Position numbers and translations under genes: made by a program. Below, one piece after another: positions 1 through 8,654 of a stretch of 57,748 nt of DNA (within the stretch, counting starts at the first letter, position 1; every line of letters starts with the position of its first letter). The notes below the pieces were generated by a model, which was given only the letters and a program-made list of their open reading frames with translations, made no database searches and was not told where the DNA came from. The DNA is from Oscillospiraceae bacterium (GTDB taxonomy: Bacteria > Bacillota_A > Clostridia > Oscillospirales > Oscillospiraceae): contig JAFUES010000006.1 of NCBI GenBank assembly GCA_017470325.1, forward strand, positions 1 to 57,748, given 5' to 3'.

Positions 1-285
1 CAGGATGATGCCACCGTGGATGGGCACGCAGCCGCCCACCAGGCCCGTGCCGGAGCCGCGCACCGTCACCGGCAGCTTGTTCGCGCTGGCCAGCTTCATG
101 ATCGCGCTGACTTCCTCTGTGCTCTGGACAAACACCACCGCCTCCGGCATGTGCTTGCCGTACAGCGGCATCTCGTCTCTGGCGTAATCCTCATTGATGT
201 CCTCGCCCATCAATACCTGGTCAGCCCCGACGATCTTCTTCAGCTCTTCCGCCAGTTCCGGCGTAAGCTTCCCGTATTCTGCCAT
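1..285 (-). CDS. FAD-binding oxidoreductase, GlcD family (partial)
   Basis: Only the first 95 codons are in the window; the rest lies beyond its left edge. The N-terminus has a short helical lead, then a FAD-binding type 4 (PCMH) start: a segment reading EAVVFVQSTEEVSAIMKLAS followed by the glycine-rich nucleotide loop VRGSGTGLVGG at about residues 76-86, typical of glycolate oxidase GlcD and D-lactate dehydrogenase. Such enzymes oxidise 2-hydroxy acids and usually work with an electron-transfer flavoprotein or an Fe-S subunit in anaerobes. The start at 285 is chosen for the AAAGGAGTG ribosome site just upstream. The exact substrate cannot be read from this fragment. Confidence 0.85.
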   Translation of the reverse strand, partial: MAEYGKLTPELAEELKKIVGADQVLMGEDINEDYARDEMPLYGKHMPEAVVFVQSTEEVSAIMKLASANKLPVTVRGSGTGLVGGCVPIHGGIIL

Positions 286-334
286 ATAAAACACTCCTTT
301 TCAGATTCAAATTTTGCGTGGCTTTGGTGAAAAT

Positions 335-363
335 ATTATAAGCCTATTTGTGAGATATGTAAA
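335..363 (-). promoter_or_regulatory. Sigma-A-type promoter for the GlcD-family gene
   Basis: On the minus strand TTTACA (358-363) is followed after 17 bases by TATAAT (335-340). The start point would be near 328, about 43 bases upstream of the start codon. Confidence 0.65.
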
Positions 364-432
364 GCAGCGTTTTCCAGATTCCCTTTCCCGGGAAAACTTT
401 AGTGCGAATTGCACAAGCGCCGCCCTTTTCTC

Positions 433-461
433 TTTACGCTTCTGACAAAAGAGAGTATACT
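433..461 (+). promoter_or_regulatory. Promoter for dinB
   Basis: TTTACG (433-438), 17-base spacer, TATACT (456-461). The transcript would begin about 13 bases before the start codon, leaving just enough room for the GAGGTGAG ribosome site. No LexA-type SOS box was recognised nearby. Confidence 0.6.
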
Positions 462-480
462 AAGATTGTGAGGTGAGACT

Positions 481-1746
481 ATGGAGCGTCTGGTATTCCA
501 TGTGGATGTGAACAGCGCCTATCTGTCCTGGGAAGCGGCCCGCCGGGTCAGCCAGGGCCTGGAAGACCTGCGCCTCATCCCCTCCGCCATCGGCGGCGAT
601 CCGGCCAAACGCACAGGGGTCATCCTGGCCAAGTCCATCCCCGCCAAAAAATACGGCGTCCAGACCGGCGAGCCGGTGGCCGCGGCTCTGCGCAAATGCC
701 CGCAGCTGCAGCTTGCAAGGCCGGACTTCACCCTGTATGAAAAGAATTCCAAAGCCTTCATCGCCATCTGCCGGCAGTATGCGCCGGTGGTGGAGCAGGT
801 CTCTATCGACGAGTGCTTTCTGGATATGAGCGGCACCAGTTATCTCTACCCCGATCCTCTGGAAATCGCCGACCGCATCAAGGACCATATCCGGGACGAG
901 CTGGGCTTTACCGTAAATGTGGGGATCAGCCGCAACAAGCTCCTGGCCAAGATGGCCAGTGATTTTGAAAAGCCCGACAAGGTCCACACCCTTTTTCCGG
1001 AAGAGATCGCAACGAAGATGTGGCCGCTTCCCGTGCGGGAACTGTTTTCCGTGGGCTCCGCCACGGCGGACAAGCTGCGCCGCTCCTCCATCTACACCAT
1101 TGGGGAGCTGGCCGCATCGGACGTCCGGGTCATCCGGCAACTGGTGGGCGTCAAGCTGGGCGACCAGTTGCACGCCTACGCCAACGGGATCGATGATTCC
1201 CCCGTGGCCACCGAGCCGGAGGAGGCCAAGGGCTACAGCATCTCCACCACGCTGGAGGATGACGTGCGCTCCGCAGAGGACGCCAAGCGCATCCTGTTGG
1301 TCCTCAGTGACAGCGTGTCCACCCATATGCGGCGTGAGGGCGCGCAGGCGGGATGTATCGCCGTCACCATCCGCGCCAACGATTTCAAGAACCGTTCCCA
1401 TCAGCGGCACCTGGATCTGGTGACCGACATCTCCGATGAGATCTATACCGTCGCCGCAGAGCTTTTCGACGAGCTCTGGGACAAGAAAACGCCGCTGCGT
1501 CTGCTGGGTATTGCCCTGACCGACATTGCCCGGGGCGAGGAGGCGCAGCTGTCCCTCTTTGCGGATGAACGGCGTGAACGCACCCGGAAACGGGAGCAGG
1601 CGATAGACGCCATCCGGCAGAAATTCGGTGCGGACACCATCGTCCGCGGCTCCTCTCTGGAGGTCCCTGTCTCCGTAGGCCGCCGTTACAGGGCCAAGGC
1701 GGAGCAGGAGCGCCAGCAGACGGAAAAAGAGGATCTGCTGGACTGA
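481..1746 (+). CDS. dinB: DNA polymerase IV (Y-family translesion polymerase)
   Basis: A 421-residue translesion polymerase that copies damaged templates with low fidelity. The N-terminus HVDVNSAYLSWEA holds the first metal-binding aspartate, and SIDECFLDMSG at about residues 107-117 is the second catalytic motif with adjacent Asp-Glu. A helix-hairpin-helix region follows (about 170-215), then the little-finger domain. QLSLF near residue 356 matches the beta-sliding-clamp binding pentapeptide and probably docks the enzyme to DnaN. Length is slightly above the usual 350-410. Start chosen at the ATG after GAGGTGAG. The small Cys-rich gene downstream probably shares its function. Confidence 0.95.
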   Translation: MERLVFHVDVNSAYLSWEAARRVSQGLEDLRLIPSAIGGDPAKRTGVILAKSIPAKKYGVQTGEPVAAALRKCPQLQLARPDFTLYEKNSKAFIAICRQYAPVVEQVSIDECFLDMSGTSYLYPDPLEIADRIKDHIRDELGFTVNVGISRNKLLAKMASDFEKPDKVHTLFPEEIATKMWPLPVRELFSVGSATADKLRRSSIYTIGELAASDVRVIRQLVGVKLGDQLHAYANGIDDSPVATEPEEAKGYSISTTLEDDVRSAEDAKRILLVLSDSVSTHMRREGAQAGCIAVTIRANDFKNRSHQRHLDLVTDISDEIYTVAAELFDELWDKKTPLRLLGIALTDIARGEEAQLSLFADERRERTRKREQAIDAIRQKFGADTIVRGSSLEVPVSVGRRYRAKAEQERQQTEKEDLLD

Positions 1747-1792
1747 AACAGGGCTTTCTTTTTTCCCCGGATCGGCGTATACTATGAGCACA

Positions 1793-1814
1793 GCCGCAAG
1801 CTTTTTTTGCGGCA
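1793..1814 (+). other. Hairpin in the leader of the DinB-linked gene
   Basis: GCCGCAA (1793-1799) and TTGCGGC (1808-1814) form a perfect 7-bp stem ending four bases before the GGAG ribosome site at 1819-1822. No T-run follows it, so it is not a standard terminator. A TATACT (1778-1783) with a weak TTTCTT -35 sits just upstream, so the hairpin may be at the 5' end of its own transcript. Confidence 0.4.
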
Positions 1815-1828
1815 GAATGGAGCGCATT

Positions 1829-2314
1829 ATGGACCAGACTTCCCTTTTTGCCACATCCGAACAGGACGCCTACGCCCAGCTTGAACCCCAGCTTCTGGCT
1901 GTGGTGGACGCCAACTGGGCGGATCCCGCCCAACTCCGCCTGGATCCTCGGAAAAACTATTGTTCGATCCTTTTCGGCAATTCCGTCGTCGCGCGGCTGA
2001 GCGCCGGCGCCTCCCCCACGTTAGCCATCCTCAAGGGAAAGACGCCGATCCCGGACACCGTGGAGGACGGCAATTTCTATAAGCTCTCCCTGTCCGATCT
2101 GGCGGATGCCGCCGCCTATATCCCTCAGATGCAGGAAGCGCTGCAGGCCATCATCGACCGCATCCCCAAGGACTTTTCCTGCTGCAGCCGCTATGAGGAA
2201 TGCAGCGGCAAAAAGGCCTGCACCAACCCCAACAAGGATATGGCCCTGCGCTGCGGTTACCGGAAAGCGCTGCACAGCGGCAAAGTTTTCTACGGGGAAA
2301 ACCGAAATATCTGA
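1829..2314 (+). CDS. DinB-linked protein with C-terminal cysteine cluster
   Basis: A 161-residue soluble protein of unknown function. The N-terminal two thirds are mixed alpha/beta (about 1-115, with SILFGNSVVARLS and YKLSLSDLADA). The C-terminal 45 residues contain five cysteines: CCSRYEEC, then KKAC, then RCGYRK, ending in KVFYGENRNI. This spacing suggests a metal or Fe-S site. From memory, proteins of this kind commonly follow dinB in Clostridia, but I cannot check that here. The ATG at 1829 is chosen because GGAG lies six bases upstream; in-frame ATGs at 1784 and 1817 lack a ribosome site. Confidence 0.7.
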   Translation: MDQTSLFATSEQDAYAQLEPQLLAVVDANWADPAQLRLDPRKNYCSILFGNSVVARLSAGASPTLAILKGKTPIPDTVEDGNFYKLSLSDLADAAAYIPQMQEALQAIIDRIPKDFSCCSRYEECSGKKACTNPNKDMALRCGYRKALHSGKVFYGENRNI

Positions 2315-2330
2315 ACCCAATCGATATCAA

Positions 2331-2362
2331 AAGCCGCAAACTCTGTTTCGAGTTTGCGGCTT
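2331..2362. terminator. Bidirectional terminator between convergent genes
   Basis: AAGCCGCAAACTC (2331-2343) pairs with GAGTTTGCGGCTT (2350-2362) around a short loop, with T-rich sequence on the plus side and A-rich on the minus. It separates the convergent DinB-linked gene and pyruvate-kinase-family gene. Confidence 0.8.
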
Positions 2363-2365
2363 TGC

Positions 2366-3340
2366 TTATTGTCTGTACCGTTCCGCTTCCCTGACTGTGG
2401 CGGTCAGGTAGCGGATCACCTCCACCGGGTAGCGCCCGGCAGCGGTCTCTCCGGTGACCATCACCGAGCTTGCGCCGTCCAGCACGGCGTTGAAGATATC
2501 GCTGACCTCCGCCCTGGTGGGCACCGGGTTTTGCTCCATGGAGCTGAGCATCTGGGTCACCACCATGAAGGGCTTTCCCGCCCGGCTGCAGGCGGCGGCG
2601 ATCTGCTTTTGCGCGGCGGGCAGCTCCCACAAGGGCATGGCGTTGCCCAGGTCGCCCCGGGCGATCACGATCTCGTCGGCGGCGGGCAGCAGGCTCTCCA
2701 GCCGCTCCATCCCCTCCCGGCTTTCGATCTTGGCAAACAGCCGGATCCCCGCACCGCCCATGGCGTTGAGTGCGGTGCGTACAGCCTCCAGATCCTCCCG
2801 GCTGCGCACGAAGGGCTGCATCACCCCGGTGACGCCAAAGTCCCGCGCCCTGGCGAGGTTGGCAAGATCGGCCTCCGTCAAAGCGGGCAGCATGACCGTC
2901 AAGCCAGGCAGGGCGATGCTCTTGCGGCTTTGCAGCGGGCCGCCCCGCAGCACCGCAGCCCTGGAATTTTTCTCTGTCACCTGCAACAACAGCTTCCCGT
3001 CGTCCAGCAGGATCTCCTGCCCCGGCTTCAGCTTTTCCAGGACCAGTGCGGGCATGGGGATGCCGTCTCCGCCCAGTTCGGTCTCCTGTCCCGGCTCCAG
3101 GAGCATCGGCTCTGCCAGCGTCCCCACGCGCAGCTCAGGCCCCTGCATATCGATCAGCAGCTTCGGGGAAAGACCCGCACGGGCCGCCGCAGTATGAAAA
3201 GCCTCCACCTGCTCCGCCGCGTCCGGCAGGCTCACATGGGACAGGTTCAGCCGCATGCCGGTCATACCCGCGCGAAACATCTCTTCCAGGATCTCTGTTG
3301 ATGCGCAGGCCGGGCCCAGCGTTCCGTAGATCTCTACCAT
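2366..3340 (-). CDS. Pyruvate kinase family protein, short form without C-terminal domain
   Basis: Family members transfer phosphate from phosphoenolpyruvate to ADP. At 324 residues it is far shorter than the usual 470-590. The barrel is recognisable: GTLGPAC and MRLNLSH near the N-terminus (substrate loop), FAKIESREG with the catalytic Lys, IARGDLG (metal and phosphate site), TQMLSSM, PTRAEVSDIFNAVLDG and VMVTGETAAGRYPVE. The inserted B domain appears shortened (about residues 65-130), and the allosteric C domain is absent, since the protein ends soon after YPVEVIRYL. Start at 3340 follows AAGGAG; an upstream in-frame ATG lacks one. It may be a non-allosteric isozyme or a paralogue with another phospho-substrate. 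Confidence 0.85.
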   Translation of the reverse strand: MVEIYGTLGPACASTEILEEMFRAGMTGMRLNLSHVSLPDAAEQVEAFHTAAARAGLSPKLLIDMQGPELRVGTLAEPMLLEPGQETELGGDGIPMPALVLEKLKPGQEILLDDGKLLLQVTEKNSRAAVLRGGPLQSRKSIALPGLTVMLPALTEADLANLARARDFGVTGVMQPFVRSREDLEAVRTALNAMGGAGIRLFAKIESREGMERLESLLPAADEIVIARGDLGNAMPLWELPAAQKQIAAACSRAGKPFMVVTQMLSSMEQNPVPTRAEVSDIFNAVLDGASSVMVTGETAAGRYPVEVIRYLTATVREAERYRQ

Positions 3341-3378
3341 CACTCGTCTCCTTGCTGTGAAATCATCGTACTGCCACG

Positions 3379-3407
3379 AGGGTAGCATTTCCCAGGGGAA
3401 AAATCAA
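3379..3407 (-). promoter_or_regulatory. Promoter for the pyruvate-kinase-family gene
   Basis: Minus strand TTGATT (3402-3407), 17 bases, TACCCT (3379-3384). The -10 is imperfect. Confidence 0.4.
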
Positions 3408-3414
3408 CTTCAAT

Positions 3415-3443
3415 TTTACAAAGCCGCTCCGCTGTGGTAAGAT
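3415..3443 (+). promoter_or_regulatory. Promoter for proC
   Basis: TTTACA (3415-3420), 17-base spacer, TAAGAT (3438-3443). It starts transcription about 25 bases before the chosen ATG, back to back with the divergent pyruvate-kinase promoter. Confidence 0.55.
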
Positions 3444-3475
3444 ATGGCTATCAAAAACGACATGGAGGATCTGTC

Positions 3476-4264
3476 ATGCTTACACTTGGATTTATCGGGA
3501 CCGGCAGTATGGGCGGCTCCCTGGCAAAGGCCGCGGCACTGGATCCGGAAAACCAGCTGCTTCTGGCCAACCGGCACCCGGAAAAGGCGCAGAAGCTGGC
3601 CGGGCAGATCGGCGGAATCGTGACCAGCAACGAGGACGCCCTTTTAAAAGGCGACTATGTGTTCATCGGCGTCAAGCCCAAGATGGTCCCCGCCCTGCTG
3701 ACTGGGCTGCTGCCGGTGTTCGAGCAGCGCAGCACGCCGCCCGTTCTGGTCAGCATGGCGGCCGGTGTGTCCGTAGCCCAGCTACGGGAATTGACCCGGG
3801 GACGCTGCCCCATCATCCGCATTTTGCCCAACATCCCCGTCTCCGTGGGTGAGGGCGTGACCTTCTATACCGGCAGTGAGGATCTGACTCCGGAACAGAT
3901 GGACGGCTTCCTGCATCTGCTCCGCTTCTCCGGCGAGCTTGTCCCCCTGGATGAGGAGCTGTTCGACGCAGGCTCGGCGGTGGCCGGCTGCGGCGGCGCC
4001 TTCCTGTCCCAGTTCGTGGAGGGACTGGCCGACGGTGGGCTGGCCTGCGGCCTGCCCCGGCGGCAAGCCTACCGGCTGGCAGAGCAGATGGTACTGGGCG
4101 CAGCCAAGTGGCTTCTGGTCAACGACGAGATCCCCGCCACACTGAAGGACGCCACCTGTTCCCCCGGCGGCACCAGCATCCGGGGTGTGATCGCCGCGGA
4201 AAAGGGCGGCCTGCGCAGCGCGGCCATGGAGGCGGTCATCGCCGCATACGGCGGGTTAGACTGA
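3476..4264 (+). CDS. proC: Pyrroline-5-carboxylate reductase
   Basis: Catalyses the last step of proline synthesis, NAD(P)H-dependent reduction of 1-pyrroline-5-carboxylate, in the cytoplasm. The 262 residues begin with a Rossmann fold (LGFIGTGSMGGSLA), continue with GVKPKMV, SMAAGVSV and RILPNIPVSVGEGVTFY, and end with the family signature region DATCSPGGTSIRGVIAAEKGG. Length is normal. The start at 3476 follows GGAGG; the longer frame upstream has no ribosome site. It stands alone with its own promoter, and no proA or proB is in this window. Confidence 0.95.
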   Translation: MLTLGFIGTGSMGGSLAKAAALDPENQLLLANRHPEKAQKLAGQIGGIVTSNEDALLKGDYVFIGVKPKMVPALLTGLLPVFEQRSTPPVLVSMAAGVSVAQLRELTRGRCPIIRILPNIPVSVGEGVTFYTGSEDLTPEQMDGFLHLLRFSGELVPLDEELFDAGSAVAGCGGAFLSQFVEGLADGGLACGLPRRQAYRLAEQMVLGAAKWLLVNDEIPATLKDATCSPGGTSIRGVIAAEKGGLRSAAMEAVIAAYGGLD

Positions 4265-4376
4265 TCCATTGTTTTTCCTGCAAATGCCGCAGCCGATCTT
4301 CTTGACAATATATATATAATGGGACTGAATCCAGATATTTCTGAACTTTTGAACGGACATAAAGGAGGAGGCCCCG

Positions 4377-4850
4377 ATGAAGGAACTGTATGAAGAGCTG
4401 AGGCTGGAAATCATCCGCTTCGACGCGGCGGATATCATCACCGCCTCGGACGCGGCTGAGACCACTGCCAAGGAAGACACCGCAGCCAAGGACGAGATCT
4501 CCACCAAGGAGGAGGCGCCTGCCAAGGAGGAAACCGCGACCAAGGATGACGCCACTGAGTCCAAGAGCAATACCGGAAACGATACCGATACGAAAGACGA
4601 CACCGACGACAACACCGTGGACAACACCGTGGACAACACGGTGGACAACACGGGCAATGATACGGAGCCTGTTACCGGGACGGAAGTCAGCAGCTATTTT
4701 GATGGTGTTGAAACAAGCCACATATTGACGCCTACGGAGCGCCTCGAAGAATATCCCGAATATAATGCCTATGTGGATGAAAACGGAACGATTTGGCTAG
4801 AATGCGACGATTCCTATGACACGCCGGAGTGGCATATTCTGCATGGGTGA
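4377..4850 (+). CDS. Acidic Thr/Asp/Asn-rich repeat protein, unknown function
   Basis: A 157-residue protein with no signal peptide or membrane segment. The first 25 residues (MKELYEELRLEIIRFDAADI) form an amphipathic head that ends in ITASDAAE. Residues about 30-100 are low complexity, rich in Thr, Asp, Glu, Lys and Asn, with a perfect TVDN repeat. The last 50 residues are ordered-looking and aromatic (YPEYNAYVDENGTIWLECDD, then PEWHILHG). The start follows AAAGGAGGAGG. A TTGACA (4302-4307) lies upstream, but the best -10 at 17 bases is only CTGAAT. The head resembles a pattern I recall in small clostridial proteins of unknown role; I do not assign a function. Confidence 0.7.
   Translation: MKELYEELRLEIIRFDAADIITASDAAETTAKEDTAAKDEISTKEEAPAKEETATKDDATESKSNTGNDTDTKDDTDDNTVDNTVDNTVDNTGNDTEPVTGTEVSSYFDGVETSHILTPTERLEEYPEYNAYVDENGTIWLECDDSYDTPEWHILHG
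4608..4654 (+). repeat. 12-bp tandem repeat inside the acidic protein gene
   Basis: GACAACACCGTG occurs at 4608-4619 and 4620-4631, as GACAACACGGTG at 4632-4643, then as a partial copy to 4654. Each unit encodes Asp-Asn-Thr-Val in frame, so copy-number change would lengthen or shorten the protein without a frameshift. Confidence 0.9.
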
Positions 4851-4863
4851 TCATCTTAAATTA

Positions 4864-4897
4864 AAAAGTCCGCACACGGTTCGGTGTGCGGACTTTT
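4864..4897. terminator. Bidirectional terminator, acidic protein gene / rpoC
   Basis: A 14-bp stem, AAAAGTCCGCACAC (4864-4877) with GTGTGCGGACTTTT (4884-4897), with T-runs in both directions. It serves the convergent ends of the acidic protein gene and rpoC. Confidence 0.9.
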
Positions 4898-4913
4898 CTT
4901 GTTTTGCTTTGGA

Positions 4914-7900
4914 TCAGAGCGCGTTGGTCTTGCTGACCAGGGCGGACAGATCCACATATTCTTCGGGAGCGTCGCTGATGCTCTCGTCGGTCTCCTCCTC
5001 GAAGTCCCGATAGACAGCCAGGCCGGAGCCCGCGGGGATCAGCTTGCCGATGATGACGTTCTCCTTCAGACCCACCAGGTGGTCCACCTTGCCCTTGATG
5101 GCGGCGTCGGTGAGCACCTTGGTCGTCTCCTGGAAGGAGGCGGCGGACAGGAAGCTCTCCGTGGCCAGAGAAGCCTTGGTGATGCCCATCAGCAGCTGGG
5201 TGTAGGTGGCCAGACTCAGATCCTCTTCGCCTGCGGCGATGCGGTCCTCCACCTTCTTGTTGGCGGCCTTCAACGTGGAGATATCCACCGTGGCGCCGGA
5301 CAGCAGATCGGTGCTGCCCGCGTCTTCCACGCGGACCTTGCGCATCATCTGACGGACAATGACCTCGATGTGCTTGTCGTTGATGTCAACACCCTGCTGA
5401 CGGTAGACCTTCTGGACCTCGCTGGTGATATAGCTGCGAACGCCCTGACGGCCGAACTCGTCGTCGTTGATGCCGCGGATGCGCAGCACGTCATGGGGAT
5501 TGAGGGCGCCGGAGGTCAGCTCCTGGCCCCGGTCCACATGGTCGCCGTTGTGCACCAGGATGCCCGCGGAGTGGGGCACGGTGTACACATTGGTGCTGCC
5601 CTCTTCCTCGTTGGTGACGGTGATGGCGTACATGACGCCCTTCTTGGCCTCCTCGATGGAGACGGTACCGGAGGTCTCGGACAGGATCGCCATCTTCTTG
5701 GGCTTGCGAGCCTCGAACAGCTCTTCGACACGGGGCAGACCCTGAGTGATGTCGTCGCCCGCGACGCCGCCGGTGTGGAAGGTACGCATGGTCAGCTGGG
5801 TGCCCGGCTCGCCGATGGACTGGGCGGCGATGACGCCTACAGCCTCGCCGGCGTTGACCGGCTTGCCGATGGCCAGGTTGATGCCGTAGCACTTGGCGCA
5901 GACACCGGAGTGAGCCTCACAGGTCAGCACGCTGCGGATATAGGCCTTGTGGATACCGCGGCTCTCCAGGATCTCCGCGTCCTCGGGCATGAGCATATGG
6001 TCGGTGCCGAACAGAAGCTCGCCGGTGGCGGGATCGGTGATGGGTGCCGCCGGGAAGCGGCCGTGGATGGCGGTGCCAAAGGTCTCCACCATCTGGCCTC
6101 TGTCATACACAGCGGAGGCCCAGACGCCCTCGCTGGTGCCGCAGTCTTTCTCCCGGATGATGACCTCCTGGCACACGTCGACCATACGACGGGTCAGGTA
6201 ACCGGAGTCCGCGGTACGCAGAGCGGTATCGGCCATGCCCTTACGGGCGCCTCTGGTGGAGATGAAATACTCCAGGACAGACAGGCCTTCACGGAAGTTG
6301 GACTTGATGGGGATCTCGATGGTCTTACCGGCTGTATTGGCCATCAGGCCGCGCATGCCGGCCAGCTGACGGATCTGGTTCATGGAACCACGAGCGCCGG
6401 AGTTTGCCATCATATAGATGGGGTTGTACTCATCCAGGCAGTTCTGCAGGGCGTCGGTCACGTCCTTGGTGGTCTTCTCCCACTCGGAGACAACCAGACG
6501 GTAGCGCTCGTCATCGGTGATGAAGCCGCGCTTGTACTGACGCTCGATGCGCACCACTTCCTGCTCGGTCTCGTGGATCAGCTCCTGCTTGGCGCTGGGC
6601 ACGGTCATGTCGGCGACGGAAATGGTGATGGCGCCCTTGGTGGAGTACTTGTAACCCATGGCCTTGATGCTGTCCAGCACCTCGGCGGAGATGGTGAAGC
6701 CGTACTTCTGGATGCAGCGGTCGATGATGTCGCCCAGCTGCTTCTTGCCCACCTGGAATCCGATCTCATGATCGAAGGCATGCTCGGGATCGGTGCGGTC
6801 CACATAGCCCAGATCCTGGGGGATAGGCTCGTTGAAGATGATACGGCCCACGGTGGTGATGATGGTCTTCTTGACCTCCACGCCGTCCACGGTCTTGGTG
6901 ACGCGCAGGCGGATGGGGGCGTGCAGGCCCACGACGCCCTCGTTGTAGGCCATGATGGCTTCGTTGGCGTCACGGTACATGAGGGTGGGCTTATAGGTGG
7001 CGGGACGGAGCTTGTTGTTCTCCGCCTCCAGGTTTTTGGCGTAGAGCTCGTCGCCGTCCACGATGCTGCCCGCTTCCAGACCGGTGTCGCCCGGATCGTC
7101 CACGATCAGCCGCTCGGCGCCCTTCTCGGCGCTGCCGATGCGGATCATGGTCAGGTAGTAGGAGCCGAGGATCATATCCTGGGTCGGAACCGTGACCGGG
7201 TGGCCGTCCTGGGGACGCAGCAGGTTGTTGGCGGAGAGCATGAGGATACGGGCCTCTGCCTGAGCCTCGGCGGACAGAGGCACATGGATGGCCATCTGGT
7301 CCCCGTCGAAGTCGGCGTTGTAAGCGGTGCAGACCAGGGGGTGCAGACGCAGAGCGCGGCCTTCCACCAGGATCGGCTCAAAGGCCTGGATGCCCAGACG
7401 GTGCAGGGTCGGCGCGCGGTTGAGCAGCACCGGGTGCTCCTTGATCACGTCTTCCAGCGCGTCCCAGACCTCGGTGCGCTGCTTGTCGACCATCTTCTTG
7501 GCGGACTTGATATTGTTGGCCACGCCGTCCTCCACCAGCTTCTTCATGACGAAGGGGCGGAACAGCTCGATGGCCATCTCCTTGGGCACGCCACACTGAT
7601 AGATCTTCAGATCCGGGCCGACCACGATAACGCTTCGGCCGGAGTAGTCCACACGCTTGCCCAGCAGGTTCTGACGGAAGCGGCCCTGCTTGCCCTTGAG
7701 CATATCGCTGAGGGACTTGAGGGCGCGGGAATTGGCGCCGGTGACGGCACGGCCGCGGCGGCCGTTGTCGATCAGGGCGTCCACCGCCTCCTGGAGCATG
7801 CGCTTCTCGTTGCGCACGATGATGTCGGGCGCGTTGAGCTGCTGCAGTCTCTTCAGACGGTTGTTGCGGTTGATGACCCGGCGATACAGATCGTTCAGGT

Positions 7901-8654
7901 CGGAGGTGGCGAAACGGCCGCCGTCCAGCTGGACCATGGGACGGATCTCAGGCGGGATCACAGGCAGGATGTCGATGACCATCCACTCGGGGCGGTTGCC
8001 GCTCTGGCGGAAGGCTTCGACCACTTCCAGGCGCTTGACGATCTTGGCCTTCTTCTGACCGCTGGCGGTCTTCAGCTCCTCCCGGAGCTGGGCAGCCAGC
8101 TGCTCGCAGTCGATCTGCTGCAGCAGCTTTTTGATGGCCTCGGCGCCGATGCCGGCTTCAAAATCGTCCTCATACTTTTCGCGCATCTCCCGATATTCTC
8201 TTTCGGAGAGGATCTGGCAGCGCTCCAGGGGCGTAAAGCCGGGGTCGATGACGATATAGTTGGCGAAGTACAGGACCTTCTCCAGCATGCGCGGGGTCAG
8301 ATCCAGCATCAGACCCATGCGGCTGGGGATGCCCTTGAAATACCAGATGTGGCTGACAGGGGCGGCCAGTTCGATGTGGCCCATGCGCTCACGGCGCACC
8401 TTGCTCTTGGTGACCTCGACGCCGCAGCGGTCGCAGATCTTGCCTTTATAGCGGATCTTCTTATACTTGCCGCAGTGGCATTCCCAGTCCTTGGTGGGTC
8501 CGAAAATACGCTCGCAGAACAGACCGTCCCGCTCAGGCTTGAGCGTTCTGTAGTTGATGGTCTCCGGCTTTTTCACTTCGCCGTAAGACCAGCTGAGGAT
8601 CATCTCAGGGGAGGCAATGCCGATCTGAATGGCGTCAAACGGTGTATAACTCAT
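4914..8654 (-). CDS. rpoC: RNA polymerase subunit beta'
   Basis: The 1246-residue beta' subunit forms half of the RNA polymerase active-site cleft. Landmarks in order: N-terminal zinc ribbon [22 protein letters not shown] (about 60-80), the clamp and lid regions, the absolutely conserved [10 protein letters not shown] with the three catalytic aspartates (about 443-452), trigger-loop and bridge-helix region ([16 protein letters not shown]), the second zinc site [13 protein letters not shown], and the conserved [13 protein letters not shown]. Its ATG overlaps the last base of the rpoB stop codon (TAATG), so translation is probably coupled. The ribosome site GAGGACATG lies within the end of rpoB. 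Confidence 0.99.
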   Translation of the reverse strand: MSYTPFDAIQIGIASPEMILSWSYGEVKKPETINYRTLKPERDGLFCERIFGPTKDWECHCGKYKKIRYKGKICDRCGVEVTKSKVRRERMGHIELAAPVSHIWYFKGIPSRMGLMLDLTPRMLEKVLYFANYIVIDPGFTPLERCQILSEREYREMREKYEDDFEAGIGAEAIKKLLQQIDCEQLAAQLREELKTASGQKKAKIVKRLEVVEAFRQSGNRPEWMVIDILPVIPPEIRPMVQLDGGRFATSDLNDLYRRVINRNNRLKRLQQLNAPDIIVRNEKRMLQEAVDALIDNGRRGRAVTGANSRALKSLSDMLKGKQGRFRQNLLGKRVDYSGRSVIVVGPDLKIYQCGVPKEMAIELFRPFVMKKLVEDGVANNIKSAKKMVDKQRTEVWDALEDVIKEHPVLLNRAPTLHRLGIQAFEPILVEGRALRLHPLVCTAYNADFDGDQMAIHVPLSAEAQAEARILMLSANNLLRPQDGHPVTVPTQDMILGSYYLTMIRIGSAEKGAERLIVDDPGDTGLEAGSIVDGDELYAKNLEAENNKLRPATYKPTLMYRDANEAIMAYNEGVVGLHAPIRLRVTKTVDGVEVKKTIITTVGRIIFNEPIPQDLGYVDRTDPEHAFDHEIGFQVGKKQLGDIIDRCIQKYGFTISAEVLDSIKAMGYKYSTKGAITISVADMTVPSAKQELIHETEQEVVRIERQYKRGFITDDERYRLVVSEWEKTTKDVTDALQNCLDEYNPIYMMANSGARGSMNQIRQLAGMRGLMANTAGKTIEIPIKSNFREGLSVLEYFISTRGARKGMADTALRTADSGYLTRRMVDVCQEVIIREKDCGTSEGVWASAVYDRGQMVETFGTAIHGRFPAAPITDPATGELLFGTDHMLMPEDAEILESRGIHKAYIRSVLTCEAHSGVCAKCYGINLAIGKPVNAGEAVGVIAAQSIGEPGTQLTMRTFHTGGVAGDDITQGLPRVEELFEARKPKKMAILSETSGTVSIEEAKKGVMYAITVTNEEEGSTNVYTVPHSAGILVHNGDHVDRGQELTSGALNPHDVLRIRGINDDEFGRQGVRSYITSEVQKVYRQQGVDINDKHIEVIVRQMMRKVRVEDAGSTDLLSGATVDISTLKAANKKVEDRIAAGEEDLSLATYTQLLMGITKASLATESFLSAASFQETTKVLTDAAIKGKVDHLVGLKENVIIGKLIPAGSGLAVYRDFEEETDESISDAPEEYVDLSALVSKTNAL

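Noticed and set aside
4302..4330. TTGACA followed by an AT-run with TATAAT nine bases on
   Set aside because: The spacing is too short for the perfect pair, and the box at 17 bases (CTGAAT) is poor. A promoter for the acidic protein gene is likely here but cannot be placed.
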